Assembly (NCBI RefSeq): GCF_004364245.1
Contig: NZ_SOAV01000011.1
Coordinates: 124,001-188,000, forward strand
Length of the DNA: 64,000 nucleotides
Origin: Streptomyces sp. BK208
GTDB lineage: Bacteria; Actinomycetota; Actinomycetes; Streptomycetales; Streptomycetaceae
Direction: 5' to 3'
Shown here: positions 24,228 to 33,312 of the stretch, piece by piece
Layout of the letters: each line of letters starts with the position of its first letter
Position numbering within the stretch: position 1 is the stretch's first letter
The notes under the pieces: model-generated
Database searches by the model: none
Seen by the model: the letters and a program-made list of their open reading frames with translations, nothing else
What the model was told of the DNA's origin: nothing
Program-made: the position numbers and the translations under genes

Positions 24228-24291
24228 CTGGTTCAAGGCTTGTTGCTCCTCCCTCACCACCCTCTCCGAGCCGCAAGGAGGAACCAGCACC

Positions 24292-27213
24292 ATGCACTTC
24301 GGACACAGACCCAGACGCCGCACCGTGCGGCGATGGTGGACCGCCACGGTGGCGGCCCTGGCACTTCCCCTCACGATGCTGGGCACAGGTTCAACTCCCG
24401 CCCAGGCGGCTGCACTTCAGTGCAGCGTGGACTACAAGACCAACGACTGGGGCTCCGGCTTCACCGCCGAGCTGACGCTGACCAACCGGGGCTCCGACGC
24501 CATCGACGGCTGGTCGCTGACGTACTCCTACGCGGGCAACCAGAAGCTGTCCAACGGCTGGAACGGCACCTGGTCCCAGTCGGGTCAGAACGTCACCGTG
24601 AAGAACGCTCCGTACAACGCACGCATCGCCGCCGGGGCCGCCGTCTCCACCGGCGGCCAGTTCACGTACAGCGGCAGCAACGCCGCGCCGACGAACTTCG
24701 CCGTCAACGGCACCACCTGCGCGGGCGCGCACCAGCCGCCGATCACCGTGCTGACCAGCCCCAAGTCCGGTGCCGTGTACTCGCAGGGCGAGGCGGTGCC
24801 GCTGGCGGCCACGGCGGCCGCGGCCGACGGGGCCACGATCAGCAAGGTGGAGTTCTACGACGACACCACCCTGCTGGGCACCGACACCAGCTCGCCGTAC
24901 GCGTACTCCGCCTCTGGCTTGACCGTGGGCAGTCATTCTTTGGTGGCGAAGGCCTACGACAGCACGGGCGCCTCCGCGGACTCCACGCCGGTCGGCATCA
25001 CGGTCGCCTCGGGACCGACCGTGGTCGCCACACCCGGCCAACTGGGCGTCCAGCAGGGCGAGTCGGGTACGTACGAGGTCAAGCTGTCGAAGCAGCCGAC
25101 GGCGAACGTGACCGTCACGACGTCGCGGGCGAGCGGCAACACCGGCCTGTCCGTCACCGGCGGGGCGAGCCTCACCTTCACCCCGTCGAACTGGGCCACC
25201 GCCCAGCGGGTGACGGTCTCGGCGGACGCATCCGGCAGCGGCTCGGCGGTCTTCGAGTCGACGGCCCCCGGACACGGCAAGGCCACGGTCACCGTGACCG
25301 AGCTGGCGGCGGCGAAGGACTACGACGCCCGCTTCCTGGAGCTGTACGGCAAGATCACCGATCCGGCGAACGGCTACTTCTCGCCCGAGGGCATCCCGTA
25401 CCACTCCGTCGAGACGCTCATCGTCGAGGCGCCGGACCACGGGCACGAGACCACGTCCGAGGCGTACAGCTACCTGCTGTGGCTCCAGGCGATGTACGGC
25501 AAGGTGACGGGCGACTGGGCGAAGTTCAACAACGCCTGGAAGATCATGGAAACCTACATGATCCCCACCCACGCCGACCAGCCGACCAACTCGTCCTACA
25601 ACGCCTCGAAGCCGGCCACCTACGCGCCCGAGCTGGACACGCCGAACGAGTACCCGTCGCCGCTGGACGGCACCGTGCCGGTGGGCTCGGACCCGATCGC
25701 CGGTGAGCTGAAGTCGGCGTACGGCACGGACGACGTCTACGGCATGCACTGGCTCCAGGACGTCGACAACACGTACGGCTACGGCAACTCGCCCGGCAAG
25801 TGCGAGGCGGGCCCCTCCGACACCGGGCCCTCCTACATCAACACCTTCCAGCGCGGCGTGCAGGAGTCGGTGTGGGAGACGGTGCCGCAGCCGACCTGCG
25901 ACGCCTTCAAGTACGGCGGGAAGAACGGCTACCTGGACCTGTTCACCGGTGACGCCTCCTACGCCAAGCAGTGGAAGTTCACCAACGCCCCGGACGCCGA
26001 CGCGCGCGCCGTGCAGGCCGCCTACTGGGCGGACATCTGGGCCGGGGAGCAGGGCAAGAGCGCCGAGATCTCCGCGACCCTCGGCAAGGCCGCGAAGATG
26101 GGCGACTACCTGCGCTACGCCATGTTCGACAAGTACTTCAAGAAGGTCGGCAACTGCGTGGGCCCGACGAGCTGCCCGGCCGGCAGCGGCAAGGACTCCT
26201 CGCACTACCTGCTGTCCTGGTACTACGCCTGGGGCGGCGCGGTCGACACCTCGGCGGGCTGGGCCTGGCGCATCGGCTCCAGCCACACCCACGGCGGCTA
26301 CCAGAACCCGCTGGCGGCGTACGCGCTGAGCACCGACCCCGACCTGAAGCCGAAGTCGGCGACGGGCCAGTCGGACTGGGCGAAGTCCCTCGACCGGCAG
26401 CTGGAGTTCTACCGCTGGCTGCAGTCCGACGAGGGTGCCATCGCGGGCGGCGCCACCAACAGCTGGGCGGGCCGCTACGCGACCCCGCCGGCCGGTACGC
26501 CGACCTTCTACGGCATGTACTACGACGAGAAGCCGGTGTACCACGACCCGCCGTCCAACCAGTGGTTCGGCTTCCAGGCGTGGTCCATGGAGCGGGTCGC
26601 CGAGTACTACCAGCAGAGCGGTGACGCCGACGCCAAGGCCGTCCTGGACAAGTGGGTCGACTGGGCCCTGTCGGAGACGACGGTCAACCCGGACGGCACC
26701 TTCCGGATCCCGTCGACGCTCCAGTGGTCCGGTCAGCCGGACACCTGGAACGCCTCGTCCCCGGGTGACAACGGCGACCTGCACGTCACGGTCGCGGACT
26801 ACACCAACGACGTCGGTGTGGCGGCGGCGTACGCCAAGACCCTGACGTACTACGCCGACCGGTCGGGCGACACGGAGGCGGCCTCGACCGCCAAGGCGCT
26901 GCTCGACGGCATGTGGGAGAACAACCAGGACGCGCTCGGCATCGCCGTCCCGGAGACCCGCGCCGACTACAACCGCTTCGACGACAGCGTCTACGTCCCG
27001 AGCGGCTGGAGCGGCACCATGCCGAACGGCGACAAGATCGACAAGTCGTCGACCTTCGCCTCGATCCGCTCCTTCTACCAGGACGACCCGGCCTGGTCGA
27101 AGATCGAGAGCTACCTCGAGGGCGGTGCCGCGCCCACGTTCACGTACCACCGGTTCTGGGCCCAGGCGGACATAGCCCTCGCCATGGGTTCGTACGCGGA
27201 GCTACTGGAATAG
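24292..27213 (+). CDS. Secreted GH48 cellulase (reducing-end cellobiohydrolase) with CBM2
   Basis: 973 residues. The signal peptide (1-41) begins with two arginine clusters (RPRRR, VRR) and ends AQAA. CBM2 spans ~44-143 (C44 to C143). An Ig-like domain at ~147-240 (ITVLTSPKSGAVYSQGEAV...VGSHSLVAKAYDSTG) is followed by a second beta-sandwich at ~243-340. The GH48 catalytic domain fills ~343-973, with EAPDHGHETTSEAYSY carrying the acid glutamate, plus WLQAMYGKVTGDW, DVDNTYGYGN and WYYAWGGAV. GH48 enzymes run processively from reducing ends. The GGAGG-type ribosome-binding site lies close before ATG 24292. It is controlled by the CebR box and partner of the GH6 enzyme. Confidence 0.96.
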   Translation: MHFGHRPRRRTVRRWWTATVAALALPLTMLGTGSTPAQAAALQCSVDYKTNDWGSGFTAELTLTNRGSDAIDGWSLTYSYAGNQKLSNGWNGTWSQSGQNVTVKNAPYNARIAAGAAVSTGGQFTYSGSNAAPTNFAVNGTTCAGAHQPPITVLTSPKSGAVYSQGEAVPLAATAAAADGATISKVEFYDDTTLLGTDTSSPYAYSASGLTVGSHSLVAKAYDSTGASADSTPVGITVASGPTVVATPGQLGVQQGESGTYEVKLSKQPTANVTVTTSRASGNTGLSVTGGASLTFTPSNWATAQRVTVSADASGSGSAVFESTAPGHGKATVTVTELAAAKDYDARFLELYGKITDPANGYFSPEGIPYHSVETLIVEAPDHGHETTSEAYSYLLWLQAMYGKVTGDWAKFNNAWKIMETYMIPTHADQPTNSSYNASKPATYAPELDTPNEYPSPLDGTVPVGSDPIAGELKSAYGTDDVYGMHWLQDVDNTYGYGNSPGKCEAGPSDTGPSYINTFQRGVQESVWETVPQPTCDAFKYGGKNGYLDLFTGDASYAKQWKFTNAPDADARAVQAAYWADIWAGEQGKSAEISATLGKAAKMGDYLRYAMFDKYFKKVGNCVGPTSCPAGSGKDSSHYLLSWYYAWGGAVDTSAGWAWRIGSSHTHGGYQNPLAAYALSTDPDLKPKSATGQSDWAKSLDRQLEFYRWLQSDEGAIAGGATNSWAGRYATPPAGTPTFYGMYYDEKPVYHDPPSNQWFGFQAWSMERVAEYYQQSGDADAKAVLDKWVDWALSETTVNPDGTFRIPSTLQWSGQPDTWNASSPGDNGDLHVTVADYTNDVGVAAAYAKTLTYYADRSGDTEAASTAKALLDGMWENNQDALGIAVPETRADYNRFDDSVYVPSGWSGTMPNGDKIDKSSTFASIRSFYQDDPAWSKIESYLEGGAAPTFTYHRFWAQADIALAMGSYAELLE

Positions 27214-27250
27214 CCCCCGCTGGGTGCTCCGCGGGTGGGGCGGTCGTTCG

Positions 27251-27310
27251 GCTGCGGGCCGAGTGTGGCCGGCCGCGCAGTTCCCAGCGCCCTTTGCCGG
27301 GGCGCCGGGG
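27251..27310. repeat. Streptomyces dispersed repeat with hairpin, likely GH48 terminator
   Basis: The GCTGCGGGCC ... GGCCGCGCAGTTCCC ... GCGCCCTTTGCCGGGGCGC arrangement matches, from memory, a second very common Streptomyces intergenic repeat whose end forms a hairpin. It begins 37 bases after the GH48 stop. The 247-bp gap before the GH74 gene contains nothing else I recognise apart from its ribosome-binding site. Confidence 0.55.
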
Positions 27311-27460
27311 ACCGCTTCTCCCTCGGAGCACCTGACGGCTCCGCGTGCACGGTCCCGTCACCGGACGACGGGACCACCTGACCGGGCTGCCCCTGCCCAC
27401 GCCTGGGGCCGCCCGGTCCTCGCATGTGTTCTGCTCCTGACGGAAGGACGGTTCCCCACC

Positions 27461-30127
27461 GTGCGAAGAACCCGGATCCTCACCGTGCTGCTGGCCCTCG
27501 CGGCCGGCCTGCTGGCGGGCAGCCCGCCCACGGCGCTGGCCGCCGATCCAGCGCCGCGGGCGGCTGTCACCGCCGACAGCTACACCTGGAAGAACGCCCG
27601 CATCGACGGCGGCGGCTTCGTCCCCGGGATCGTCTTCAACCGCACCGAGAAGGACCTGGCCTACGCCCGTACCGACATCGGCGGCGCCTACCGCTGGCAG
27701 GAGTCCTCCCGGACCTGGACGCCGCTGCTCGACCACGTGGGCTGGGACGACTGGGGTCATACCGGGGTGATCGGCCTCGCCTCGGACTCCGTCGATCCCG
27801 ACCGGGTGTACGCGGCCGTCGGCACGTACACCAACGACTGGGACCCGGGCAACGGCGCGGTGCTGCGCTCCGCCGACCGGGGTGCGACGTGGCAGCGGAC
27901 GGACCTGCCGTTCAAACTGGGCGGCAACATGCCGGGGCGCGGCATGGGCGAGCGCCTGGCGGTCGACCCGCACGACAACGACGTGCTGTACCTGGGCGCG
28001 CCCAGCGGCCACGGCCTGTGGCGGTCCACCGACGCGGGTGTCACCTGGTCCGAGGTGACGGCCTTCCCGAACCCCGGGAACTACGCGCAGGACCCGAGCG
28101 ACACCTCCGGCTACGCCTCCGACAACCAGGGCATCACCTGGGTCACCTTCGACGAGTCGACGGGCTCAGCGGGCTCGGCGACGGGCACGGTGTACGTCGG
28201 GGTGGCCGACAAGCAGAACGCGGTCTACCGCTCGACGGACGCGGGCGCCACCTGGGAGCGGCTCGCCGGGCAGCCCACCGGCTACCTGGCCCACAAGGGC
28301 GTGCTGGACGCGGAGCACGGCTACCTGTACCTCGCCTACAGCGACACGGGCGGCCCGTACGACGGCGGCAAGGGCCGGCTGTACCGGTACGCGACGCGGA
28401 CCGGTACCTGGACGGACATCAGCCCGGTCGCCGAGGCGGACACCTCCTACGGTTTCAGCGGCCTGACCGTCGACCGGCAGCACCCGGGCACGGTGATGGC
28501 GACCGCGTACAGCTCGTGGTGGCCGGACACGCAGCTCTTCCGCTCGACGGACAGCGGCGGCACGTGGACGCAGGCGTGGAGCTACACGTCGTACCCGGAC
28601 CGTGCGAACCGCTACACGGTGGACGTCTCCTCCGCACCGTGGCTCACCTGGGGCGCGAACCCGACGCCGCCCGAGCAGACGCCGAAGCTGGGCTGGATGA
28701 CGGAGGCGCTGGAGATCGACCCCTTCGACTCGGACCGGATGATGTACGGCACGGGGGCGACGATCTACGGGACGGAGAACCTCACGGAGTGGGACTCCGG
28801 CGGCACGTTCGCCATCGCACCGATGGTGCGCGGCCTGGAGGAGACGGCGGTCAACGACCTGGTCTCTCCGCCGTCCGGTGCGCCGCTGCTCAGCGCGCTG
28901 GGTGACGTCGGCGGCTTCCGGCACACCAGCCTGACCGAGGTGCCGCCGATGATGTTCACCTCGCCGAACTTCACCACCTCCACCAGCCTGGACTTCGCGG
29001 AGGCGAAGCCTGACGTCGTCGTGCGGTCCGGCAACCTCGACTCGGGCCCGCACGTCGCCTTCTCCACGGACAACGGAGCCAACTGGTTCGGCGGGACCGA
29101 CCCGTCGGGGGTGAGCGGCGGCGGCACGGTCGCGGCGGGCGCCGACGGCAGCCGCTTCGTGTGGAGCCCCGAGGGCGCCGGGGTGCACCACACGACGGGC
29201 TTCGGCACCTCGTGGCAGGCGTCGAGCGGCATCCCGGCCGGCGCGGTCGTCGAGTCCGACCGGGTGGACCCGAAGACCTTCTACGGCTTCAAGTCCGGGA
29301 AGTTCTACGTCAGCAAGGACGGCGGCGCGACCTTCGCCGCGTCGGCGGCGACCGGGCTGTCCGCCGGTGACAGCGTCCGCTTCAAGGCCCTGCCGGGCGG
29401 GGAGGGCGACGTCTGGCTGGCCGGCGGCGCGGCGGACGGCCCGTACGGGCTGTGGCACTCGACGGACGGCGACGCGACCTTCACCCGGCTCCCGAACGTG
29501 GAGGCGGCCGACACGATCGGCTTCGGCAAGGCGGCGCCCGGCGCCTCCTACCAGACCCTCTTCACCAGCGCGAAGATCGGCGGTGTCCGCGGCATCTTCC
29601 GCTCCACCGACCGGGGCGCCACCTGGACCCGCGTCAACGACGACGCCCACCAGTGGGGCTGGACGGGCGCCGCCATCACCGGCGACCCGCGGGTCTACGG
29701 CCGGGTGTACGTGGCCACCAACGGCCGGGGGGTCGTCTACGGCGACACCTCTGACACCGGCGGGGGCGACGGCGGCACGGACCCGGGCCCGGACCCGGCG
29801 CCCACCGGCGCCTGCAAGGTGACGTACACGGTCACGAACCAGTGGTCGGGCGGCTTCCAGGCGGACGTGCGGCTCACCAACACCGGCACCGCCGCCTGGC
29901 ACGGCTGGTCCCTCGGCTGGTCGTTCCCCGGCGACCAGGGGGTCACCCAGATGTGGAACGCCGAACACACCCGGTCCGGGCCCGCGGTGACGGCGAGGAA
30001 CGTAGCCTGGAACGCCGACGTGGCGCCCGGCGCGTCGGTGGGCTTCGGGTTCACGGGCAGCTGGTCGGGGACGAACGGGAAACCGGTCGCGTTCTCGCTG
30101 GGCGGCCGGAGCTGCGAGGCAGGCTGA
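27461..30127 (+). CDS. Secreted GH74 xyloglucanase with C-terminal CBM2
   Basis: 888 residues from GTG 27461 (GGAAGGACGG upstream); longer in-frame starts would read through the preceding repeat. Signal peptide ~1-28 (ILTVLLALAAGLLAG, then ALAA). Two seven-bladed propellers follow, with the GH74 hallmark YARTDIGGAYRW and the catalytic-type aspartates in DIGGA and in the GDVGGF segment. Many BNR-like repeats are present (SADRGATW, STDAGVTW, STDSGGTW, STDRGATW). A Gly/Asp/Pro linker leads to CBM2 at ~785-888 (CKVTYTVTNQWSGGFQADV, final C near the end). It cleaves xyloglucan outside the cell, complementing the neighbouring cellulases. Confidence 0.95.
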   Translation: MRRTRILTVLLALAAGLLAGSPPTALAADPAPRAAVTADSYTWKNARIDGGGFVPGIVFNRTEKDLAYARTDIGGAYRWQESSRTWTPLLDHVGWDDWGHTGVIGLASDSVDPDRVYAAVGTYTNDWDPGNGAVLRSADRGATWQRTDLPFKLGGNMPGRGMGERLAVDPHDNDVLYLGAPSGHGLWRSTDAGVTWSEVTAFPNPGNYAQDPSDTSGYASDNQGITWVTFDESTGSAGSATGTVYVGVADKQNAVYRSTDAGATWERLAGQPTGYLAHKGVLDAEHGYLYLAYSDTGGPYDGGKGRLYRYATRTGTWTDISPVAEADTSYGFSGLTVDRQHPGTVMATAYSSWWPDTQLFRSTDSGGTWTQAWSYTSYPDRANRYTVDVSSAPWLTWGANPTPPEQTPKLGWMTEALEIDPFDSDRMMYGTGATIYGTENLTEWDSGGTFAIAPMVRGLEETAVNDLVSPPSGAPLLSALGDVGGFRHTSLTEVPPMMFTSPNFTTSTSLDFAEAKPDVVVRSGNLDSGPHVAFSTDNGANWFGGTDPSGVSGGGTVAAGADGSRFVWSPEGAGVHHTTGFGTSWQASSGIPAGAVVESDRVDPKTFYGFKSGKFYVSKDGGATFAASAATGLSAGDSVRFKALPGGEGDVWLAGGAADGPYGLWHSTDGDATFTRLPNVEAADTIGFGKAAPGASYQTLFTSAKIGGVRGIFRSTDRGATWTRVNDDAHQWGWTGAAITGDPRVYGRVYVATNGRGVVYGDTSDTGGGDGGTDPGPDPAPTGACKVTYTVTNQWSGGFQADVRLTNTGTAAWHGWSLGWSFPGDQGVTQMWNAEHTRSGPAVTARNVAWNADVAPGASVGFGFTGSWSGTNGKPVAFSLGGRSCEAG

Positions 30128-30137
30128 GTCCGAGGGG

Positions 30138-30174
30138 CGGGGCGTGCACACCGGGTGGCCGGGTGCACGCCCCG
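30138..30174. terminator. Bidirectional hairpin terminator
   Basis: CGGGGCGTGCAC (30138-30149) pairs perfectly with GTGCACGCCCCG (30163-30174), between the convergent GH74 and PL11 genes. Confidence 0.8.
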
Positions 30175-30181
30175 CAGCCGT

Positions 30182-32083
30182 TCAGGGGGTGTAGACCGAC
30201 GGCCGCGGTGCCGTCGGCATGCCGCTGCCGAGGAAGAAGCTCGGGTGCGGGGGCTGGTTGTAGGCGGTGTTCTGCCACGCGAGGGCCGTGCGGTACTGGG
30301 TGTCGTGGAGGAGGGTCGTGACGCGGGTGTCCGTGTCGTAGGGGGTGGAGTAGATGCGCAGGGCCGTGTTGTCCGACGTGCGCCAGACGACTTCCTCGCG
30401 CCAGTCGCCCAGGATGTCGCCGGACAGCACCGGGGTGGCCTTGGTGCCGTTGTTCGAGGCGACGCCGGAGCCGGTGAGCTGGCGGGTGTCGCCGGAGGTG
30501 CCGTACTTGTCGACGTGGGTGCCGTCGAGGAGTTCACGGACGGTGTCGCCGTCCCACCAGGCCAGGAAGTTGGTGCTGGAGGGCTTGCGGCTGCCGACGA
30601 CCGTGCCCTTGGGGTTGCGGATGCCGCTCTCCGCGGACGACCAGCACTCGGCGCCCGCGCTGCCCGACCAGATGTCGCCGCAGACGCCGCGGCCGTTGTC
30701 GCCGCTCGCGCCGGTGGACCACAGGATCTGCCCGGTGCGCGCGTCCGCCATCCACGACGAGGGCTTCGAGCCGTCCTCGTCGACCTTGAACTCCTCCAGG
30801 CCTGCGCGGGACGGGTCGAGGTCGCCGACGTGCATGGCGTCGCCGTGGCCGTTCCTGGTGGTCCACAGGGCGTTGCCGTTGTCGTCGACGGCCATCGCGC
30901 CGTAGACGATCTCGTCCCTGCCGTCGCCGTCCACGTCCGCGACGGAGAGCTGGTGGTTGCCCTGGCCGTCGTAGCCCTTGCCGCTGTTGGTGGAGGAGTT
31001 GGTGTCGAAGGTCCAGCGGCGGGTGAACCGGCCGTCGCGCCAGTCCCAGGCCGCGATCACCGTGCGCGTGTAGTAGCCGCGCGCCATGATCACCGAGGGC
31101 CGGGAGCCGTCCAGGTACGCCGTGCCCGCGAGGAAGCGGTCGACGCGGTTGCCGTAGGAGTCGCCCCAGGAGGAGACCGTGCCGCGGGCGGGGACGTAGT
31201 CGACGGTGCCCATGGCCCTGCCGGTCCGGCCCTCGAACATGGTCAGGTACTCCGGCCCGGACAGCACGTAGCCGCTGGAGTTCCGGTAGTCGGCCGAGGA
31301 GCTGCCGATGACCGCGCCGGTGCCGTCCTTGGTGCCGTCGGCGGTCTTCATGGCGACCTCGGCCTCGCCGTCGCCGTCGTAGTCGTACACCTGGAACTGG
31401 GTGTAGTGCGCGCCGGAGCGGATGTTGCGGCCCAGGTCGACGCGCCACAGGCGGGTGCCGTCGAGCCGTATGCCGTCGACGATCGTGTTGCCGGTGTAGC
31501 CGGACTGCGAGTTGTCCTTGGCGTTGGTCGGCTGCCACTTGAGCACGATGTCGAGGGCGCCGTCGCCGTCGAGGTCGCCGACGGAGGCGTCGTTGGCCTC
31601 GTAGGTGTAGGAGACGCCGTCGGGGGTGGTGCCGCCGGAGGGCGGGCTGATCGGTACGTCCTTGTAGCCGGCGCGGAACTGGATCGCGTGCACGGAGTCG
31701 CCCTGCTCCGTGCCGTTCACCACCGCGCGGACGGTGTAGTCGGCCTGCGAGGGGGCGCCGGCGTGGAAGTAGGTCGTGGAGCCGGTGACCGGGCTGGAGT
31801 TGACCTTCGTGCCGGCCCGGTAGACGTTGAACGCGACGTTGTCCGGGTCGGTGCCCAGCCAGCGCCAGCCGACCAGGTTGCCGTCGCCGGTGTGGACGCT
31901 GACGACGCCCCGGTCCAGGGCCTCGACCTGGCGTGCGGTCGCGGCCTCGGCGGGCTGGGGCGACAGTGCCGTCAGCCCGGCGCCGAGGAGCCCGGCGGCG
32001 GCCAGGGCGGCGGCCGCGGCGAGCGGGTGTCTGCGGTGTGGGCGGGCGGTGCGGGAGCGGGTGCGGGTGCGGGGGTGCCTCAC
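30182..32083 (-). CDS. Secreted rhamnogalacturonan lyase, PL11
   Basis: 633 residues from GTG 32083, with AGGAGG 8 bases upstream. Signal peptide ~1-47: an Arg/His-rich start, then AAAAALAAAGLLGAGLTAL and AEAA. The body is an eight-bladed propeller with repeated calcium-binding VGDLDGDGALDIV, YDYDGDGEAEVAMK and VADVDGDGRDEIVYG loops, as in YesW/YesX. Other landmarks are GWRWLGTDPDNVAFNVYR and GDILGDWREEVVWR. It splits the rhamnogalacturonan-I backbone of pectin. No CBM is attached, unlike its cellulase neighbours, and no CebR box is visible upstream. Confidence 0.93.
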   Translation of the reverse strand: MRHPRTRTRSRTARPHRRHPLAAAAALAAAGLLGAGLTALSPQPAEAATARQVEALDRGVVSVHTGDGNLVGWRWLGTDPDNVAFNVYRAGTKVNSSPVTGSTTYFHAGAPSQADYTVRAVVNGTEQGDSVHAIQFRAGYKDVPISPPSGGTTPDGVSYTYEANDASVGDLDGDGALDIVLKWQPTNAKDNSQSGYTGNTIVDGIRLDGTRLWRVDLGRNIRSGAHYTQFQVYDYDGDGEAEVAMKTADGTKDGTGAVIGSSSADYRNSSGYVLSGPEYLTMFEGRTGRAMGTVDYVPARGTVSSWGDSYGNRVDRFLAGTAYLDGSRPSVIMARGYYTRTVIAAWDWRDGRFTRRWTFDTNSSTNSGKGYDGQGNHQLSVADVDGDGRDEIVYGAMAVDDNGNALWTTRNGHGDAMHVGDLDPSRAGLEEFKVDEDGSKPSSWMADARTGQILWSTGASGDNGRGVCGDIWSGSAGAECWSSAESGIRNPKGTVVGSRKPSSTNFLAWWDGDTVRELLDGTHVDKYGTSGDTRQLTGSGVASNNGTKATPVLSGDILGDWREEVVWRTSDNTALRIYSTPYDTDTRVTTLLHDTQYRTALAWQNTAYNQPPHPSFFLGSGMPTAPRPSVYTP

Positions 32084-32159
32084 GGGACGAACCTCCTGGA
32101 GGACGGATGGATTCCGCCTCTCAGTCGCCGCCCGGGGCGTCCGGGTTGCCGCCCTGTGC

Positions 32160-32900
32160 CTACGACTTGGCGAACGCCGTGAGCGTGAAGACGGGATCGG
32201 GCCGGGGCCTGTCCTGGTCCGGCAGGGCGGCCAGCCGCGCGGCGAACTCCTCCGCGAGCGGCTCGCCCGGCGGCAGTGTGACGAACCAGCCGCGCCGCAG
32301 GTCCGCGATGGTGCGGCGCGGGCTGCGGCCCTGGCCGTGCCCGGTGAACAGGGCCCGTCCCACCGGCGTGAGACCGTGCTCGCGGGCGTACCCCTCGACG
32401 AGGTGGGCGGCGTCGTGGGCGACACCGGGCGGCCGGGCGGCGAGCACGGCGTCGATGTCGCTTCCCACGTTGTGCGAGGCGCCCTTGCCCACCGTGGTCA
32501 CGTAGACCCCGCCGGGCCGCAGGACCCGGGCGCACTCGCCGACGATCGCCCGCACGTTGCGGGCACCGCCCGCGAGGTGCAGCAGCCACACACTGGTGAC
32601 GGCGTCGAACTCCCCGCTCCCGAAGGGCAGTCGGCGGCTGTCCGCGAGGACGACGGCGCCGGGCAGCCGGGCGGCGGCGCGGTGGGCCATGGCGGGTGCG
32701 AGGTCGACGCCGGTCACGCGCAGGCCCTGGCGGGCGGCCGCGATCCGCCGGGTGACGATGCCGGTGCCGCAGGCCACGTCGAGCAGTCGGCGGGTCTGCC
32801 GCGGCACCAGGCTCAGGACGGCCTCCGCGGCGGCCGCGGCCCGGGGCTCGCCGCCGCGGGAGTCGTCGTACCGCTCTGCTTCCTTGTCGTAGTCGAGCAC
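32160..32900 (-). CDS. Class I SAM-dependent methyltransferase
   Basis: 246 residues from GTG 32900. LLDVACGTGIVTRRIA (motif I), LRVTGVDLAPAMA (motif II), DAVTSVWLLHLA and ARVLRPGGVYVTTVGKG (motif III and post III) define a UbiE/type-11 methyltransferase fold. The C-terminal part (TGHGQGRSPRRTIADLRRG) is lineage-specific. The substrate is unknown. It starts 5 bases before the stop of the pterin dehydratase gene, so the two are probably one transcript. Confidence 0.85.
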   Translation of the reverse strand: MLDYDKEAERYDDSRGGEPRAAAAAEAVLSLVPRQTRRLLDVACGTGIVTRRIAAARQGLRVTGVDLAPAMAHRAAARLPGAVVLADSRRLPFGSGEFDAVTSVWLLHLAGGARNVRAIVGECARVLRPGGVYVTTVGKGASHNVGSDIDAVLAARPPGVAHDAAHLVEGYAREHGLTPVGRALFTGHGQGRSPRRTIADLRRGWFVTLPPGEPLAEEFAARLAALPDQDRPRPDPVFTLTAFAKS

Positions 32901-32904
32901 ACCG

Positions 32905-33210
32905 TCAGTGTGCCCCGTGGCCGCCGGCCAGGTCCTCCACCCTGTGGGCGAGCGCGAAGTCCTTCTCGGTGACGGCGCCCTGCGCGCTGTGGGTGTGCAC
33001 GGCGAGGGCGACCGTGTCGTAGCCGAGGGTCAGGTCGGAGTGGTGGTCGAGTTCCTCCTGGACCTGCGCGATGTGGACCACCATCGCGGTCGCCGCGAAG
33101 TGCGAGCCGAGCCGGTAGGAGCGGGTGAGGCGGCCGGCGTCGAGGGACCAGCCGGGCAGGGCGGCCAGCCGCTCCTCGATCTCCTGCGGCGACAGCGGTT
33201 CGACGGGCAC
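32905..33210 (-). CDS. Pterin-4a-carbinolamine dehydratase
   Basis: 101 residues from GTG 33210 with AAGGAG 8 bases upstream. The motif QEELDHHSDL (51-60) holds the paired histidines of the PCD active site, and VALAVHTHSAQGAVTEKDFALA is the second conserved region. It recycles 4a-hydroxytetrahydrobiopterin; in bacteria without aromatic hydroxylases it is thought to act in molybdopterin or pterin repair. A molybdoenzyme operon (narGHJI) lies nearby but on the other strand, so a link is only suggestive. Confidence 0.9.
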   Translation of the reverse strand: MPVEPLSPQEIEERLAALPGWSLDAGRLTRSYRLGSHFAATAMVVHIAQVQEELDHHSDLTLGYDTVALAVHTHSAQGAVTEKDFALAHRVEDLAGGHGAH

Positions 33211-33312
33211 GGGCTGCGCTCCTTCGCTGGTGGTGCTCGACGGGCGGATCCGTTTCAGCCTGCCACAGCGCGAGCGCCCCGGCGCGGACCGGTGTCGGCT
33301 ACCGTCTGGCGT

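Noticed and set aside
24391..27150. 919-codon open frame antisense to GH48
   Set aside because: Val/Gly/Arg-rich shadow of the cellulase codons; no ribosome-binding site or domain.
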